From Caldithrix sp. (lineage in GTDB: Bacteria > Zhuqueibacterota > Zhuqueibacteria > Thermofontimicrobiales > Sulfurfontimicrobiaceae): a stretch of 64,000 nt of DNA. The position numbers were made by a program, and so were the translations under genes. Numbering within the stretch: position 1 is the first letter of the stretch; each line of letters opens with the position of its first letter. A model generated the notes under the pieces. That model was not told the DNA's origin. It saw nothing but the letters and a program-made list of their open reading frames with translations, and ran no database searches. The stretch covers positions 109,369 through 173,368 of the forward strand of contig DYKB01000004.1 of the NCBI GenBank assembly GCA_020722815.1, read 5' to 3'. Positions 36,471-46,506 of this stretch are shown piece by piece.

Positions 36471-37802
36471 CTAGCCACGACGTCCTTTAAGTTTACCTTT
36501 TTTCATAAAACCATCATAATGGCGCATTAGTAAATGCGATTCAATCTGTTGCAGCGTATCCAGTGCCACGCCCACCATAATAAGAAGCGATGTTCCGCCA
36601 AAGAAAGAGGAAAAATCATAACCAACTTCTGTAACCTTGCTGACAATATATGGAAAGATAGCAACAATCGCCAGGAAGATTGAACCGGGTAGCGTAATTC
36701 TGGTCAAAATATGATCAATGTACTCAGATGTTTTTTTACCTGGTCGGACACCTGGAATAAATCCACCTGATTTCCGCATATTATCCGCAACATCTACCGG
36801 ATTGAAAGCAATCGCCGTATAGAAGTAGGTAAAGAACACAATCATGGCCCCGTAAACAATCCAGTACACCACCGATGTTACATCAAAATAACGAGCGAAG
36901 GATTGCATGATATCGCTGTTAGGAAAAAGCTGTGTAACTGTCTGGGGTAAAAACATAATCGATTGCGCAAAGATAATGGGCATAACTCCAGCCGTATTTA
37001 CTCGTAATGGAATGTGGGTGGATTGTCCACCATAAATTTTACGACCGATAACTCGTTTTGCATACTGTACCGGAATTTTTCGCATTCCCTGGGTTAACAG
37101 AATTACAGCCGCAACCGTCACGACCATCACTGCTATCAGAAAAAACTCGACGATATAGGGACGCATTCCAATTATCACCTGCCGCGCTTCATTGAGTAAT
37201 GCATTTGGTAGTCGGGCGATGATACCGATGAAGATAATCAATGAGATACCATTCCCCAATCCTCTTTCAGTAATCTGCTCTCCCAGCCACATGATAAAAA
37301 CCGTACCACTGGCCAGGGTGATGATTACCATAAAATAGAATTGTAATCCACCGATGGTTACAACATTTAAATCAGCCCGGGCTGAGTCCAAATTTATGAG
37401 CAATTTCGCGATACCAAACGCTTGCAATGCAGAAATCAACACCGTTCCATAGCGCGTGAGCTGATTAATCTTTTTCCGCCCCTCTTCACCCTCTTTTTGT
37501 AACTTCTGGAAATAGGGAACAACCGCGCCGAGAAGCTGAATAATGATGGAAGCAGAAATATACGGCATAATACCCAATGCAAAAACTGTCGCATTTTTAA
37601 AAGCGCCACCAGCAAACATATCATACAAATCAATTAAACCGCCACCCGCTAACGAGCTGAAGTATTTAATCAAATCTGGCCCATAAATTCCTGGTACGGG
37701 CACATGTCCACCCAGTCGGTAGATGAGCAGAATAAAAACCGTAAAGAGAATGCGCTTTCGCAGTTCAGGAACTTTAAAAATGCTCTGAAAAGTTTTTAGC
37801 AT
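36471..37802 (-). CDS. secY: Preprotein translocase subunit SecY
   Basis: 443 residues with about 10 transmembrane helices; the channel of the Sec translocon. Diagnostic segments: LGIMPYISASIIIQLL, RYGTVLISALQAFGIA, and RKSGGFIPGVRPGKKT in the loop before TM9. Its start overlaps the rplO stop (ATGCTAA), so the two are translationally coupled. secE lies in the same large block. Confidence 0.98.
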   Translation of the reverse strand: MLKTFQSIFKVPELRKRILFTVFILLIYRLGGHVPVPGIYGPDLIKYFSSLAGGGLIDLYDMFAGGAFKNATVFALGIMPYISASIIIQLLGAVVPYFQKLQKEGEEGRKKINQLTRYGTVLISALQAFGIAKLLINLDSARADLNVVTIGGLQFYFMVIITLASGTVFIMWLGEQITERGLGNGISLIIFIGIIARLPNALLNEARQVIIGMRPYIVEFFLIAVMVVTVAAVILLTQGMRKIPVQYAKRVIGRKIYGGQSTHIPLRVNTAGVMPIIFAQSIMFLPQTVTQLFPNSDIMQSFARYFDVTSVVYWIVYGAMIVFFTYFYTAIAFNPVDVADNMRKSGGFIPGVRPGKKTSEYIDHILTRITLPGSIFLAIVAIFPYIVSKVTEVGYDFSSFFGGTSLLIMVGVALDTLQQIESHLLMRHYDGFMKKGKLKGRRG

Positions 37803-38239
37803 AGGATATGAGCCCTCCCGTTTGCTGCCTCAATTTTTTGTTTGGCGGTACTGCTGAATGCATTCGCTTGAACTTCAACCGCCCAGGTTATCTCGCCATC
37901 ACCCAAAATTTTAACAGGAATATCTGCTTTTCGAATTAATCCACGTTCAAACAGGAGGGCCGGCGTAATAACACTTTCTCCTTGCAAACTTACCAAATCA
38001 GCTAAATTTAATAACTGAAATTCTTTCTTAAAAATATTTCTAAATCCACGTTTAGGAACTCGCCGCTGTAACGGTGTTTGTCCACCCTCAAATCGGATTT
38101 TTGATTTTGAACCGGTTCGTGAGTGGTAACCTTTATGCCCACGGCAGGAGGTGCCCCCATGCCCCGAACCATCACCTCGTCCGACGCGTTTCGGTTTTTT
38201 ACGGGATCCTTCAGCGTATTTTAATGTACTTAAATCCAT
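37796..38239 (-). CDS. rplO: 50S ribosomal protein L15
   Basis: 147 residues. It assembles late on 23S rRNA. Shown by GSRKKPKRVGRGDGSGHGGT (N-terminal glycine-rich part), GQTPLQRRVPKRGFRN, and the C-terminal KILGDGEITWAVEVQ. The stop overlaps the secY start by 7 bases. Confidence 0.97.
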   Translation of the reverse strand: MDLSTLKYAEGSRKKPKRVGRGDGSGHGGTSCRGHKGYHSRTGSKSKIRFEGGQTPLQRRVPKRGFRNIFKKEFQLLNLADLVSLQGESVITPALLFERGLIRKADIPVKILGDGEITWAVEVQANAFSSTAKQKIEAANGRAHILC

Positions 38240-38276
38240 CTTTTCCTCAATGGTAAATAAATAATTCGAGGTTCAG

Positions 38277-38471
38277 CTAGTTCAATTCAACAACTTCTAA
38301 TAAATGACTGACCTTATTAATCATCCCTCGAATTTGAGGGCAGTCGTTTTTAATCACGACCTGATTTAGTCTTTTAAAACCGAGCGCTTCAACCGTCTGT
38401 TTTTGTTTAAAATGCCGACCGATTGTGCTCCGAATAAGCTTTAGTTGTAATTTTTTTGTTTCTTCAGCCAT
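38277..38471 (-). CDS. rpmD: 50S ribosomal protein L30
   Basis: 64 residues. Conserved KLQLKLIRSTIGRHFKQK and NKVSHLLEV segments. Between rpsE and rplO as usual in the spc operon. Confidence 0.95.
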   Translation of the reverse strand: MAEETKKLQLKLIRSTIGRHFKQKQTVEALGFKRLNQVVIKNDCPQIRGMINKVSHLLEVVELN

Positions 38472-38549
38472 GATATTGTTCCAAATGCTTTTTTTCAGTT
38501 TAACACCAAATTTTTATTGGCGTGTCTTTCGAATCATCTCATTTTGATA

Positions 38550-39071
38550 TTACAGGGTACCAGGCGTTGTAAACACCTCTTTAGAAGCGATACCGCGACG
38601 TTTGGCAACCGAATACATATCCATTAAATTACGTAAAGCATCCATGGTCGCTTTTACAATATTATGGGGATTAGAAGAACCTAGCGATTTGCTCAGCACA
38701 TCCTGAATCCCAACTGCTTCCATGATAGCACGAATGGGGCCACCAGCAATCACACCTGTACCCGGCGAAGCTGGTTTTAGGAAGACTCTACCGGCACCAC
38801 TTTTGCCAACGATTTCATGTGGAATCGTTCCTTTAATAACCGGAATAAGTTCCAAGTTCTTTTTCGCCATTTCAGCGCCCTTGGAAATTGCATCGGTTAC
38901 TTCATTCGCTTTACCTAAACCGATACCCACATGTCCTTTACCGTCGCCGACCACTACGATTGCGTTAAAACTAAAACGCCGTCCACCTTTTACGACTTTG
39001 GCCACCCGATTTATATGAACAACACGTTCTTTGAGTTCCAATTCGGAAGAACTGATTCGATCTTTACCCAA
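38550..39071 (-). CDS. rpsE: 30S ribosomal protein S5
   Basis: 173 residues. Contributes to decoding fidelity and mRNA unwinding. Diagnostic dsRBD-like segment [20 protein letters not shown] and [19 protein letters not shown], then [17 protein letters not shown]. Placed after rplR. Confidence 0.98.
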   Translation of the reverse strand: MGKDRISSSELELKERVVHINRVAKVVKGGRRFSFNAIVVVGDGKGHVGIGLGKANEVTDAISKGAEMAKKNLELIPVIKGTIPHEIVGKSGAGRVFLKPASPGTGVIAGGPIRAIMEAVGIQDVLSKSLGSSNPHNIVKATMDALRNLMDMYSVAKRRGIASKEVFTTPGTL

Positions 39072-39134
39072 ATCCCTATTCTCCGTATAATATGATTATT
39101 TATTAAAAATTATCTGGTAATTTAAATTTCTAAA

Positions 39135-39509
39135 TTAAAATTTCAATCCGCCTTCACGAGCGCCCTCGGCAAGGGACTTGACCCGACCGTGATATAGGTA
39201 ACCACCGCGATCAAAAACCACATTTTCAATTTTCATATCAATTGCTTTCGTCGCCATATCTTTGCCGACCATTTTGGCAACTTCTTTCTTCGGTGTTTTT
39301 GGCTTCAATAGTTCACGAACAGTTTTCGCCAAACTCGAGGTTGTTAATAAAGTGCGATGAGTTTGATCATCAACCAGTTGCGCATAGATATGTTTTAAAC
39401 TTCGGAATACAACCAGTCGTGGTTTTTCGGCAGTCCCGTTCAAATTTTTCCGAATATGCTTTTTTCTTCGCTCGCGAATTTTCCGCTTTACAACTGTTTT
39501 ATCACGCAT
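39135..39509 (-). CDS. rplR: 50S ribosomal protein L18
   Basis: 124 residues. Binds 5S rRNA. RLVVFRSLKHIYAQLVDDQT and FDRGGYLYHGRVKSLAEGAR are diagnostic. A lysine/arginine-rich N-terminal extension is present. Confidence 0.97.
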   Translation of the reverse strand: MRDKTVVKRKIRERRKKHIRKNLNGTAEKPRLVVFRSLKHIYAQLVDDQTHRTLLTTSSLAKTVRELLKPKTPKKEVAKMVGKDMATKAIDMKIENVVFDRGGYLYHGRVKSLAEGAREGGLKF

Positions 39510-39553
39510 GGAGATTCTTACCTTCTTACAATTTATAATCTTAAATGCTCAAT

Positions 39554-40099
39554 TTATTTACCAGCCGCTTTTCCAGCTTTTCGGCGAACGACTTCTTCAA
39601 TATATTTAATCCCTTTACCTTTATAAGGTTCAGGTGGTCGGAAGGAACGAATTTTCGCCGCAACCTGGCCAACGAGTTGTTTATCATGCCCTTTTATCAC
39701 GATACTGGTCGGTTTTTCAACCACTATCTGAATATTTTCCGGGGGAATAAACACGATTGCATGAGAATATCCCAATTGAAGATTCAATTGATTCTCTTTC
39801 ATCTCAGCACGAAGACCAACCCCAACTATTTCCAATTCTCTGGAATAGCCAGTAGATAGTCCAACCATCATATTATGGACCAAACTCCGATACAATCCAT
39901 GCAACATTTTACATTGTTTTGTATCATTTGCCCGCGTAAATTGTATCACACCAGCAGCTTTATCATAATCCACCGTGATCAACGGATCAATTGGTTGTTC
40001 AAATTTTCTCTTCCCCTGAGAGACAGTAAGAGTATTATTTTTAAACTGAACATCGACCCCTGCTGGAACATTAACCGGGAGTTTACCTATTCGTGACAA
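39554..40099 (-). CDS. rplF: 50S ribosomal protein L6
   Basis: 181 residues, two L6 folds. SRIGKLPVNVPAGV at the start; VVEKPTSIVIKGHDKQLVGQ and PEPYKGKGIKYIEEVVRRKA near the end are diagnostic of the sarcin-ricin-loop binding protein. Confidence 0.97.
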   Translation of the reverse strand: MSRIGKLPVNVPAGVDVQFKNNTLTVSQGKRKFEQPIDPLITVDYDKAAGVIQFTRANDTKQCKMLHGLYRSLVHNMMVGLSTGYSRELEIVGVGLRAEMKENQLNLQLGYSHAIVFIPPENIQIVVEKPTSIVIKGHDKQLVGQVAAKIRSFRPPEPYKGKGIKYIEEVVRRKAGKAAGK

Positions 40100-40129
40100 T
40101 TTTGACTCCTCACATTAACCTGATTTATT

Positions 40130-40528
40130 TTACCAAACATAACAAAGGACTTCACCACCGATATGCAGTTCCCGCGCTTTTCGGTCACTTATTACACCCT
40201 TAGGTGTTGACAAAATGGCTAAGCCCATATTATTGAAAACACGGGGAATTTTATCGACGCCCACATATTGTCGTAAACCTGGCTTGCTAATTCGTTGTAA
40301 GCCAGAAATCACGCTGTGATCATTTGTATCATATTTTAAATAAACTCGAATTATCCCCTGTTTACTATCATCGATCAACACAAAATTTTGAATAAATTTA
40401 TAATCATGCAAAATTTTGGTGATTTCCATTTTCAATTTTGACGCCGGTATATCTACTTTCCGATGCTTCGCTTGGGATGCATTTCGAATTCGAGTAAGAA
40501 AATCGGCTATCGGATCCGTCATTGACAT
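40130..40528 (-). CDS. rpsH: 30S ribosomal protein S8
   Basis: 132 residues. Binds the central domain of 16S rRNA. Diagnostic: SMTDPIADFLTRIRNA, and C-terminal RVFNNMGLAILSTPKGVISD plus EVLCYVW. In E. coli S8 represses the spc operon; no matching site was identified here. Confidence 0.97.
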   Translation of the reverse strand: MSMTDPIADFLTRIRNASQAKHRKVDIPASKLKMEITKILHDYKFIQNFVLIDDSKQGIIRVYLKYDTNDHSVISGLQRISKPGLRQYVGVDKIPRVFNNMGLAILSTPKGVISDRKARELHIGGEVLCYVW

Positions 40529-40609
40529 AAAACATTGTCTCCATTCTGTTTATTGCAGACAACAAGGTCTTTTTTGCTTAAAAAGGAATATCCCCACAAC
40601 AGAATATTT

Positions 40610-40795
40610 TCACCAACTTGATTTAATAACGCCTGGAATCATACCATTCAGGGCCAGTTCTCGGAAACAGATACGACAGATGCCAAATTTGCGAATATAG
40701 GCGCGCGGTCTGCCACAGCGAGAACAACGATTATACTTTCGTACCTGAAATTTTGGCGTTTTTTTTGCCTTTTCAATCATGCATTTCTTAGCCAA
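40610..40795 (-). CDS. rpsN: 30S ribosomal protein S14, zinc-binding (type Z)
   Basis: I place the start at the TTG at 40795 (62 codons; 61 residues, exactly the short S14 length, reading [16 protein letters not shown]). It has an AAGGAG 10 bases upstream. A longer TTG start at 40804 would overlap that ribosome site. Four Cys (C-x2-C...C-x2-C, CSRC and CRIC) identify the zinc form. Confidence 0.93.
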   Translation of the reverse strand: MAKKCMIEKAKKTPKFQVRKYNRCSRCGRPRAYIRKFGICRICFRELALNGMIPGVIKSSW

Positions 40796-40832
40796 GAAAA
40801 TCAATCTCCTTCAATTTATTAATGAAAGCGGC

Positions 40833-41387
40833 CTAGCTTTTCTTTCTAAAAGGTAATCCAATGGAAGCCAGTAATTCATAAGCTTCTTCATCGCTTTTAG
40901 CAGTCGTAACAATGGTAATATTCAAGCCACGGACTTTATCGACTTTATCATAATCAATCTCGGGGAAAATGATTTGTTCTTTTAACCCCAGATTATAATT
41001 TCCACGACCATCAAAAGAAGTTGGCGATAGGCCACGAAAATCACGCACCCGTGGAATAGCGATACTGATCAGTCGATCCAGAAATTCATACATACGATCG
41101 CGACGCAAGGTAACAGCACAGCCAATTGCCGTTCCTGCCCGGAGTTTAAAATTCGAAATCGCTTTGCGGGCCCGGGTGGTAATCGGTTGCTGACCAACAA
41201 TCAATTTTAAATCTTCAATAGCTGATTCAAGCAGTTTCGGATTTTCATTGGCTTCACCAACCCCCATATTGACGACAATTTTCACCAGCTTTGGGACCTG
41301 ATTGACGTTTTTATATGAAAATTTTTTCATTAAATGCGGGATGACGTTTTTACGATAGTCCTCGCTTAGTCTTGGAACGTAACTCAT
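40833..41387 (-). CDS. rplE: 50S ribosomal protein L5
   Basis: 184 residues. Binds 5S rRNA and contacts P-site tRNA. Diagnostic: [40 protein letters not shown] and [20 protein letters not shown]. Confidence 0.97.
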   Translation of the reverse strand: MSYVPRLSEDYRKNVIPHLMKKFSYKNVNQVPKLVKIVVNMGVGEANENPKLLESAIEDLKLIVGQQPITTRARKAISNFKLRAGTAIGCAVTLRRDRMYEFLDRLISIAIPRVRDFRGLSPTSFDGRGNYNLGLKEQIIFPEIDYDKVDKVRGLNITIVTTAKSDEEAYELLASIGLPFRKKS

Positions 41388-41426
41388 TTTCGCCTTGAAC
41401 CTTTTCGATTAATTCAATTTTTCTGA

Positions 41427-41762
41427 TTAGGTTGTTTTAATCAACATTTCATTACATTTTTTACACACCCGAACGCGAATATTTTTATTTTGAGCCTCAT
41501 TGCGCACCACATTTCGTTTAATACGGGTGGGTTTATTACATTTCGGACAAACTAACATCAAATTCGAGATATGAATCGGAGCTTCTTTTTCGACGATTCC
41601 ACCTTGTGAATTTTTCGCAGTGGCACGGGTGTGCCGTTTAATCATACGCAGTCCTTCCACGATGGCTTTTTTCTCATCCGGAAAAACCTTCAGGACACGA
41701 CCCTGTTTTCCGCGAAAATTTCCCGATAATACAACAACAGTATCTTCTTTTCTAATATGCAT
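41427..41762 (-). CDS. rplX: 50S ribosomal protein L24
   Basis: 111 residues. KOW domain at the N-terminus (RKEDTVVVLSGNFRGKQGRV), initiator of 50S assembly. The C-terminus has CPKC...CKKC, a zinc-ribbon-like pair found in only some L24 proteins. Confidence 0.97.
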   Translation of the reverse strand: MHIRKEDTVVVLSGNFRGKQGRVLKVFPDEKKAIVEGLRMIKRHTRATAKNSQGGIVEKEAPIHISNLMLVCPKCNKPTRIKRNVVRNEAQNKNIRVRVCKKCNEMLIKTT

Positions 41763-41796
41763 GGTTCAGCTCTCGATATAATAAATATACTATGTT

Positions 41797-42165
41797 TCAA
41801 AGAACCTCGGGGGCCAATGAAATAATTTTCATATACTGTTTTTCACGTAACTCGCGGGCGACTGGGCCGAAGATACGCGTTCCTTTTGGTTCTTTGGCTT
41901 CATTAATTAAAACGGCTGCATTTTCATCAAACCGAATATAAGAACCATCTTTACGACGGAATTCTTTTTTGGTGCGAACGATAACGGCTTTACTAATATC
42001 CCCTTTTTTAACAGTCCCACCGGGAATAGCAGCGCGCACGGAAACTACAATAATGTCCCCGATTTCACCATATCTTTTTCGCGAACCGCCCATAATGCGG
42101 ATGCAGCGAACTCGCTTCGCACCAGTATTGTCAGCCACATTTAAATCGGTATATTCTTGAATCAT
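41797..42165 (-). CDS. rplN: 50S ribosomal protein L14
   Basis: 122 residues, full length. Diagnostic: [40 protein letters not shown], and [17 protein letters not shown] C-terminal segment (here [13 protein letters not shown]). Separated from rpsQ by 118 bases with no gene. Confidence 0.98.
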   Translation of the reverse strand: MIQEYTDLNVADNTGAKRVRCIRIMGGSRKRYGEIGDIIVVSVRAAIPGGTVKKGDISKAVIVRTKKEFRRKDGSYIRFDENAAVLINEAKEPKGTRIFGPVARELREKQYMKIISLAPEVL

Positions 42166-42283
42166 TGTTCTCTATTCGCTCCCGGAAAACATTAGCTAAT
42201 CACAAAAACTTATTCTTTAAATATATAAAGAAAAAGCATTATTTAAATTCAAATTTTAAAATATAGTTCCACAAAACAAAAAA

Positions 42284-42550
42284 TTACTTTGCTCTTTCTA
42301 CAATCTCAATGATTCGCCATCGTTTTCTTCGGCTTAATGGTCGGGTTTCAACGATTTTTACCAGATCACCCACATGGCTTTCATTACTCTGGTCATGTGC
42401 CATAAATTTCGAGGTTCTTTTCATAACTTTTTTGTAAATCGGGTGTGTAATTCGGCGTTCAACTGTAATGACCCGACTTTTATCCATTTTATCACTCGAA
42501 ACCAGACCAATTCGTACTTTCTTTCGCCCTATGTCCGGTCGTTCATTCAT
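42284..42550 (-). CDS. rpsQ: 30S ribosomal protein S17
   Basis: 88 residues. OB fold: RKKVRIGLVSSDKMDKSRVI, VERRITHPIYKKVMKRTSK, HVGDLVKIVETRPLSRRKRW. GGAG lies 9 bases before the ATG. Confidence 0.97.
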   Translation of the reverse strand: MNERPDIGRKKVRIGLVSSDKMDKSRVITVERRITHPIYKKVMKRTSKFMAHDQSNESHVGDLVKIVETRPLSRRKRWRIIEIVERAK

Positions 42551-42581
42551 TATAAGTTCTCCTTCATCAACCTGGCAAGGA

Positions 42582-42806
42582 TTATTTATTCGTTTCGACT
42601 AATTCGTCAGTCGTTTGTTTTTTAGTTAATTCATTCAGAACCGTTTTTAGCCGTGCGATATCGCGACGGATTAAACGAATGGACAGAGGATTATCCAACT
42701 GATGCGTAGCATGCTGAAACTTCAAATTTTGCATGGCTTCAAGTTTATCCTCTAATACTTGCTCCATTTCGACTATTGACATTTGCCTGATTTCTTCGAT
42801 TCGCAT
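42582..42806 (-). CDS. rpmC: 50S ribosomal protein L29
   Basis: 74 residues from the ATG at 42806, which has GGAG 9 bases upstream; a TTG at 42821 would give 5 extra residues but overlaps that site. Two-helix L29: RIEEIRQMSIVEMEQVLEDK and NPLSIRLIRRDIARLKTVL. rplP ends at 42811, just before the start. Confidence 0.93.
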   Translation of the reverse strand: MRIEEIRQMSIVEMEQVLEDKLEAMQNLKFQHATHQLDNPLSIRLIRRDIARLKTVLNELTKKQTTDELVETNK

Positions 42807-42810
42807 TATT

Positions 42811-43230
42811 CTATTCTCCAAGCTCTAGACGCGTTACAAATTTGGTTTTAATCGGCAGCTTGTGTGAAGCCAAACGAAGCGCCTGACGGGCAACATCCTC
42901 TGGTACCCCATCGATTTCAAACAGAATTCGACCTGGTTTCACTACGGCTACCCAGAATTCAGGAGCGCCTTTCCCTTTTCCCATACGCGTTTCGGCCGGT
43001 TTTTTGGTAACTGGTTTATCCGGAAAAATTCGAATCCAGATCTGCCCACCACGCTTAATCGAACGCGACATGGCGATTCGAGCCGCTTCAATCTGTCGAC
43101 TATTGATCCAGGCCGGTTCCATTGCCTTCAGACCAAACTGTCCAAAACTAATTGCTGCGCCGCGGGTACTTTTGCCCTTCATGCGACCACGCATTTGCTT
43201 TCTATACTTTGTCCGCTTTGGCATTAACAT
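42811..43230 (-). CDS. rplP: 50S ribosomal protein L16
   Basis: 139 residues. Near the peptidyl transferase centre. [39 protein letters not shown], and [20 protein letters not shown] are diagnostic. Confidence 0.98.
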   Translation of the reverse strand: MLMPKRTKYRKQMRGRMKGKSTRGAAISFGQFGLKAMEPAWINSRQIEAARIAMSRSIKRGGQIWIRIFPDKPVTKKPAETRMGKGKGAPEFWVAVVKPGRILFEIDGVPEDVARQALRLASHKLPIKTKFVTRLELGE

Positions 43231-43304
43231 GAGTATCTTACTCCCTTTGGTAATTCATCAAATAACTACAGTTACAATTCGGGTCGGATGCTATTCGCTG
43301 ACAC

Positions 43305-43934
43305 CTAATACCCAATCACTTCACCCCGGCAAATCCATACCTTCACCCCAATCGCTCCGTAGGTTGTTCGGGCAACGGCTATCGCAAAATCAATATCAGC
43401 ACGTAAGGTATGCAACGGGATACGACCCTCTTTATACTGTTCAGTTCGCGCCATTTCTGCCCCCCCTAACCGACCGGCACAGGCAATTTTGACACCTTCC
43501 GCTCCCATCCGCATCGATGAAGTAATCGCCTTTTTCATCGCACGACGAAAAGAAACTTTTGCTTCGAGTTGATGGGCGACATTTTCGGCCACTAGATAGG
43601 CATCCAATTCAGGTCGTTTGATTTCATCAATATTGAGTTGGACATCTTTCTGGGTAATTTTTTGTAATTCCAGTTTCAGTTTGTCAACTTCAGCCCCTTT
43701 TCGACCAATAACAATACCTGGACGAGCCGTATGAACAGTTAATGTAATCTGTTTTGGTGTCCGTTCAATTTCGATCTTGGAGACACTGGCCTTTTTTAAT
43801 CGTGTCCGAATATATTCTCGTAATTTTAAATCTTCTTTTAATTTCCCGGCAAAATCCCGTTCATCATACCAATTAGAATCCCAGCTTCTGATAATTCCAA
43901 GCCGTAATCCAATAGGATTCGTTTTCTGTCCCAA
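43305..43934 (-). CDS. rpsC: 30S ribosomal protein S3
   Basis: 209 residues with a type II KH domain ([20 protein letters not shown]). N-terminal [21 protein letters not shown]-terminal domain: [20 protein letters not shown] and [20 protein letters not shown]. Forms the mRNA entry site. Confidence 0.98.
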   Translation of the reverse strand: MGQKTNPIGLRLGIIRSWDSNWYDERDFAGKLKEDLKLREYIRTRLKKASVSKIEIERTPKQITLTVHTARPGIVIGRKGAEVDKLKLELQKITQKDVQLNIDEIKRPELDAYLVAENVAHQLEAKVSFRRAMKKAITSSMRMGAEGVKIACAGRLGGAEMARTEQYKEGRIPLHTLRADIDFAIAVARTTYGAIGVKVWICRGEVIGY

Positions 43935-44004
43935 ACACGCCTCCTATTAAAAATTAAGCGATCATCTTAAAATTTAATATTGTTATCTGTATTTATAAAG
44001 TTAA

Positions 44005-44352
44005 TTAAAACTCATCCGAAATGACAATCGTTATATGGCTGGTCCGCTTTCGAATTCGCGATGCCCGCCCCATTGACGCGGCCCGGAAACGTTTAAGCGT
44101 GAGTCCACCATCCACATACGCCTCGGAAACAATAAACTGTTCCGGTTCTATTTTTAATTTACCTTCCACATTGTTACGAACATTGGCCACTGCGGAATGG
44201 AGTGCTTTTTCCACCGGTTCTGCAGCAACTTTGGGGGTAAAATGTAAAATATTTAAGGCCGCTTCGACTTCCTTACCACGAATCAACTCAACCACACGTC
44301 GAATTTTTCGCGGCGACATTCGGACCCATTTGGCCACCACTTTTGCCTTCAT
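44005..44352 (-). CDS. rplV: 50S ribosomal protein L22
   Basis: 115 residues from the ATG at 44352 with GGAGAG 7-9 bases upstream; a GTG at 44367 would add MESYS. KAKVVAKWVRMSPRKIRRVV at the N-terminus; the exit-tunnel hairpin loop is LKRFRAASMGRASRIRKRTS. Confidence 0.95.
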   Translation of the reverse strand: MKAKVVAKWVRMSPRKIRRVVELIRGKEVEAALNILHFTPKVAAEPVEKALHSAVANVRNNVEGKLKIEPEQFIVSEAYVDGGLTLKRFRAASMGRASRIRKRTSHITIVISDEF

Positions 44353-44372
44353 AGAATAACTCTCCACATTCC

Positions 44373-44657
44373 TTATTTAACTTTCGTTGTCTTTTCACTT
44401 TTACCGGCATGGCCCCGAAATGTTCTCGTAATAGCAAATTCACCCAGTTTATGTCCCACCATATTTTCAGTAATAAACACAGGGATGAATTTATTGCCAT
44501 TATGAACAGCCAGCGTATGGCCAACAAAATCAGGAGAGATAACTGAACGACGAGACCACGTTTTGATAACTTTTTTCTTTTTCTCTTCGTTTAAAGCTGC
44601 AATTTTTTGCACCAATTTGGAATCTATATAAGGTCCCTTTTTAACGGAACGCGCCAT
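44373..44657 (-). CDS. rpsS: 30S ribosomal protein S19
   Basis: 94 residues from the ATG at 44657 (AGGTGG upstream; a GTG at 44666 would add MVF). [38 protein letters not shown], and [20 protein letters not shown] are diagnostic. Confidence 0.95.
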   Translation of the reverse strand: MARSVKKGPYIDSKLVQKIAALNEEKKKKVIKTWSRRSVISPDFVGHTLAVHNGNKFIPVFITENMVGHKLGEFAITRTFRGHAGKSEKTTKVK

Positions 44658-44666
44658 AAAAACCAC

Positions 44667-45488
44667 CTATTTTCTTCGTTTAATGATTAATGAATCTGAC
44701 GGTTTTCGTTTTCGTGTCTTTTTACCTTTTGACTTTAATCCCCACGGTGAACATGGATGTCGGCCACCAGAACTTTTTCCTTCACCCCCCCCCATCGGAT
44801 GGTCAACCGGGTTCATCACCACGCCACGGACATACGGTCGCCAACCCAACCACCGATTTCGGCCAGCTTTTCCAATGCTGATATTTAAATAATCCGTATT
44901 TCCAACCTGACCAATCGTCGCCCGGCATTCCAGACGTACCATTCGGGTTTCACCGGAAGGCAGTCGGAGCTGAGCATAATCTTTTTCTTTGGCCATCAGT
45001 TGAACATACGAACCCGCCGTACGGGCTAATTGCCCCCCCTTACCAGCTTTAAGTTCAACATTATGCAACATCAAACCTAACGGAATATTTTTAATCGGCA
45101 TACTATTGCCAACTTTAATTCCTGGATTCTCACCCGACTGGACGCGATCATCCACTTTGAGCCCATCAGGAGCGATGATATAGCGTTTTTCACCATCAGC
45201 ATAATGTAATAACGCAATTCGGGCCGTGCGATTCGGATCATATTCAATAGCGGCCACTCTTGCTTCAATATTATCTTTATCACGCTTGAAATCAATTATC
45301 CGGTACATCCGCTTATGTCCGCCGCCACGATGTCGTGCGGTAAGTCGACCCAGATTATTTCGGCCACCCTTACTCTTCTTCGGAGCGATCAGCGATCTTT
45401 CCGGAGATGATTTCGTAATTTCCTCAAATCCAGAAACCGTTTTATATCGTAATCCAGGTGTAATCGGTTTAAAAGTTTTAATAGACAT
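44667..45488 (-). CDS. rplB: 50S ribosomal protein L2
   Basis: 273 residues. Binds 23S rRNA at the peptidyl transferase centre and subunit bridge. [42 protein letters not shown] (part), and [20 protein letters not shown] with the conserved His. Ends in [15 protein letters not shown]. Confidence 0.98.
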   Translation of the reverse strand: MSIKTFKPITPGLRYKTVSGFEEITKSSPERSLIAPKKSKGGRNNLGRLTARHRGGGHKRMYRIIDFKRDKDNIEARVAAIEYDPNRTARIALLHYADGEKRYIIAPDGLKVDDRVQSGENPGIKVGNSMPIKNIPLGLMLHNVELKAGKGGQLARTAGSYVQLMAKEKDYAQLRLPSGETRMVRLECRATIGQVGNTDYLNISIGKAGRNRWLGWRPYVRGVVMNPVDHPMGGGEGKSSGGRHPCSPWGLKSKGKKTRKRKPSDSLIIKRRK

Positions 45489-45513
45489 TCGTTACTCCAT
45501 TATCTCAGGGGTA

Positions 45514-45819
45514 TTACTGATTTTCAAAGAAATTAATCGAATCACCTTTACGAAGAGTCACGATCGCCTTTTTCCAATTCGAACGACGTCCACGTGTAAT
45601 TCCTCTTCGCGTATTCATTTGTTTAGATTTACCATGAACATTCACTGTTTGAACATGTTTCACCGTAACATCATTGAAGCGTTCCTGAATGGCTCGCTTA
45701 ATATCGATTTTGGTTGCCGTTTTTTCGACCATAAAAGCATATTTTGATAACGCTTCTTGCTGCTTTAGCATTTTTTCAGTCAAAATCGGCTTTAAAATGA
45801 TTTGAAAGGCTCTTTTCAT
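45514..45819 (-). CDS. rplW: 50S ribosomal protein L23
   Basis: 101 residues. At the polypeptide exit; binds trigger factor and SRP. IILKPILTEKMLKQQEALSK, AFMVEKTATKIDIKRAIQER, VKHVQTVNVHGKSKQ. Starts immediately after the rplD stop (no gap). Confidence 0.96.
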   Translation of the reverse strand: MKRAFQIILKPILTEKMLKQQEALSKYAFMVEKTATKIDIKRAIQERFNDVTVKHVQTVNVHGKSKQMNTRRGITRGRRSNWKKAIVTLRKGDSINFFENQ

Positions 45820-46455
45820 TTATAACACCGCTTCTATTTTTTCTATCGAACTTTTTTGAATTAATAAAACATTACAATTCATGATGTCGTACGTCGAAAC
45901 GTCCATCACGGTACGGATTTGAAAATTCGGAATATTTCGTCCAGCACGTAATATTTTGTTGTCTCTATTGGCAACCACTTCCGGAACTAACAACAGCACC
46001 TTCTGCTTGGCAATCTTTAAATTCTTTAAGATTGCATACATTTCTTTGGTTTTGGGATTTTCAAGGTTAAAATCCTCGACAATAACAATTTCATTTTTAC
46101 GTGCTTTATAGGTGAAAGCCGAACGACGAGCCAATGTTTTCATTTTCTTCGTAATTTTAAGATTGAATTTATGCGCCTTTGGCCCAAAAATTCGTGCCCC
46201 ACCAACCCAGACAGATGAACGGGTACTCCCAGCACGGGCAGTTCCTCGTCCTTTTTGCCGCCATGGTTTTTTACCACCACCACTTACCTCACTGCGTGTC
46301 TTCGTCCCAAAGGTTCCTTGACGACGATTACTCAATTGGGTTCGAACAGCCTGATAAATCACATGATCATTCGGTTCGATATTGAACACTCTTTCAGGAA
46401 GCTCAACCGGCGTTTCGGTCTGGGTACCATCAATTTTATGTAACTGCAATTCCAT
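45820..46455 (-). CDS. rplD: 50S ribosomal protein L4
   Basis: 211 residues. RQGTFGTKTRSEVSGGGKKP, WRQKGRGTARAGSTRSSVWV (tunnel loop), and the C-terminal NVLLIQKSSIEKIEAV. In E. coli L4 represses the S10 operon; no such leader was found here, though a GC hairpin lies between rpsJ and rplC. Confidence 0.97.
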   Translation of the reverse strand: MELQLHKIDGTQTETPVELPERVFNIEPNDHVIYQAVRTQLSNRRQGTFGTKTRSEVSGGGKKPWRQKGRGTARAGSTRSSVWVGGARIFGPKAHKFNLKITKKMKTLARRSAFTYKARKNEIVIVEDFNLENPKTKEMYAILKNLKIAKQKVLLLVPEVVANRDNKILRAGRNIPNFQIRTVMDVSTYDIMNCNVLLIQKSSIEKIEAVL

Positions 46456-46506
46456 TGTTCAATTCCAAATTTTAGAAGTTTAAGGCAATATTTTCAGGCT
46501 TTATAA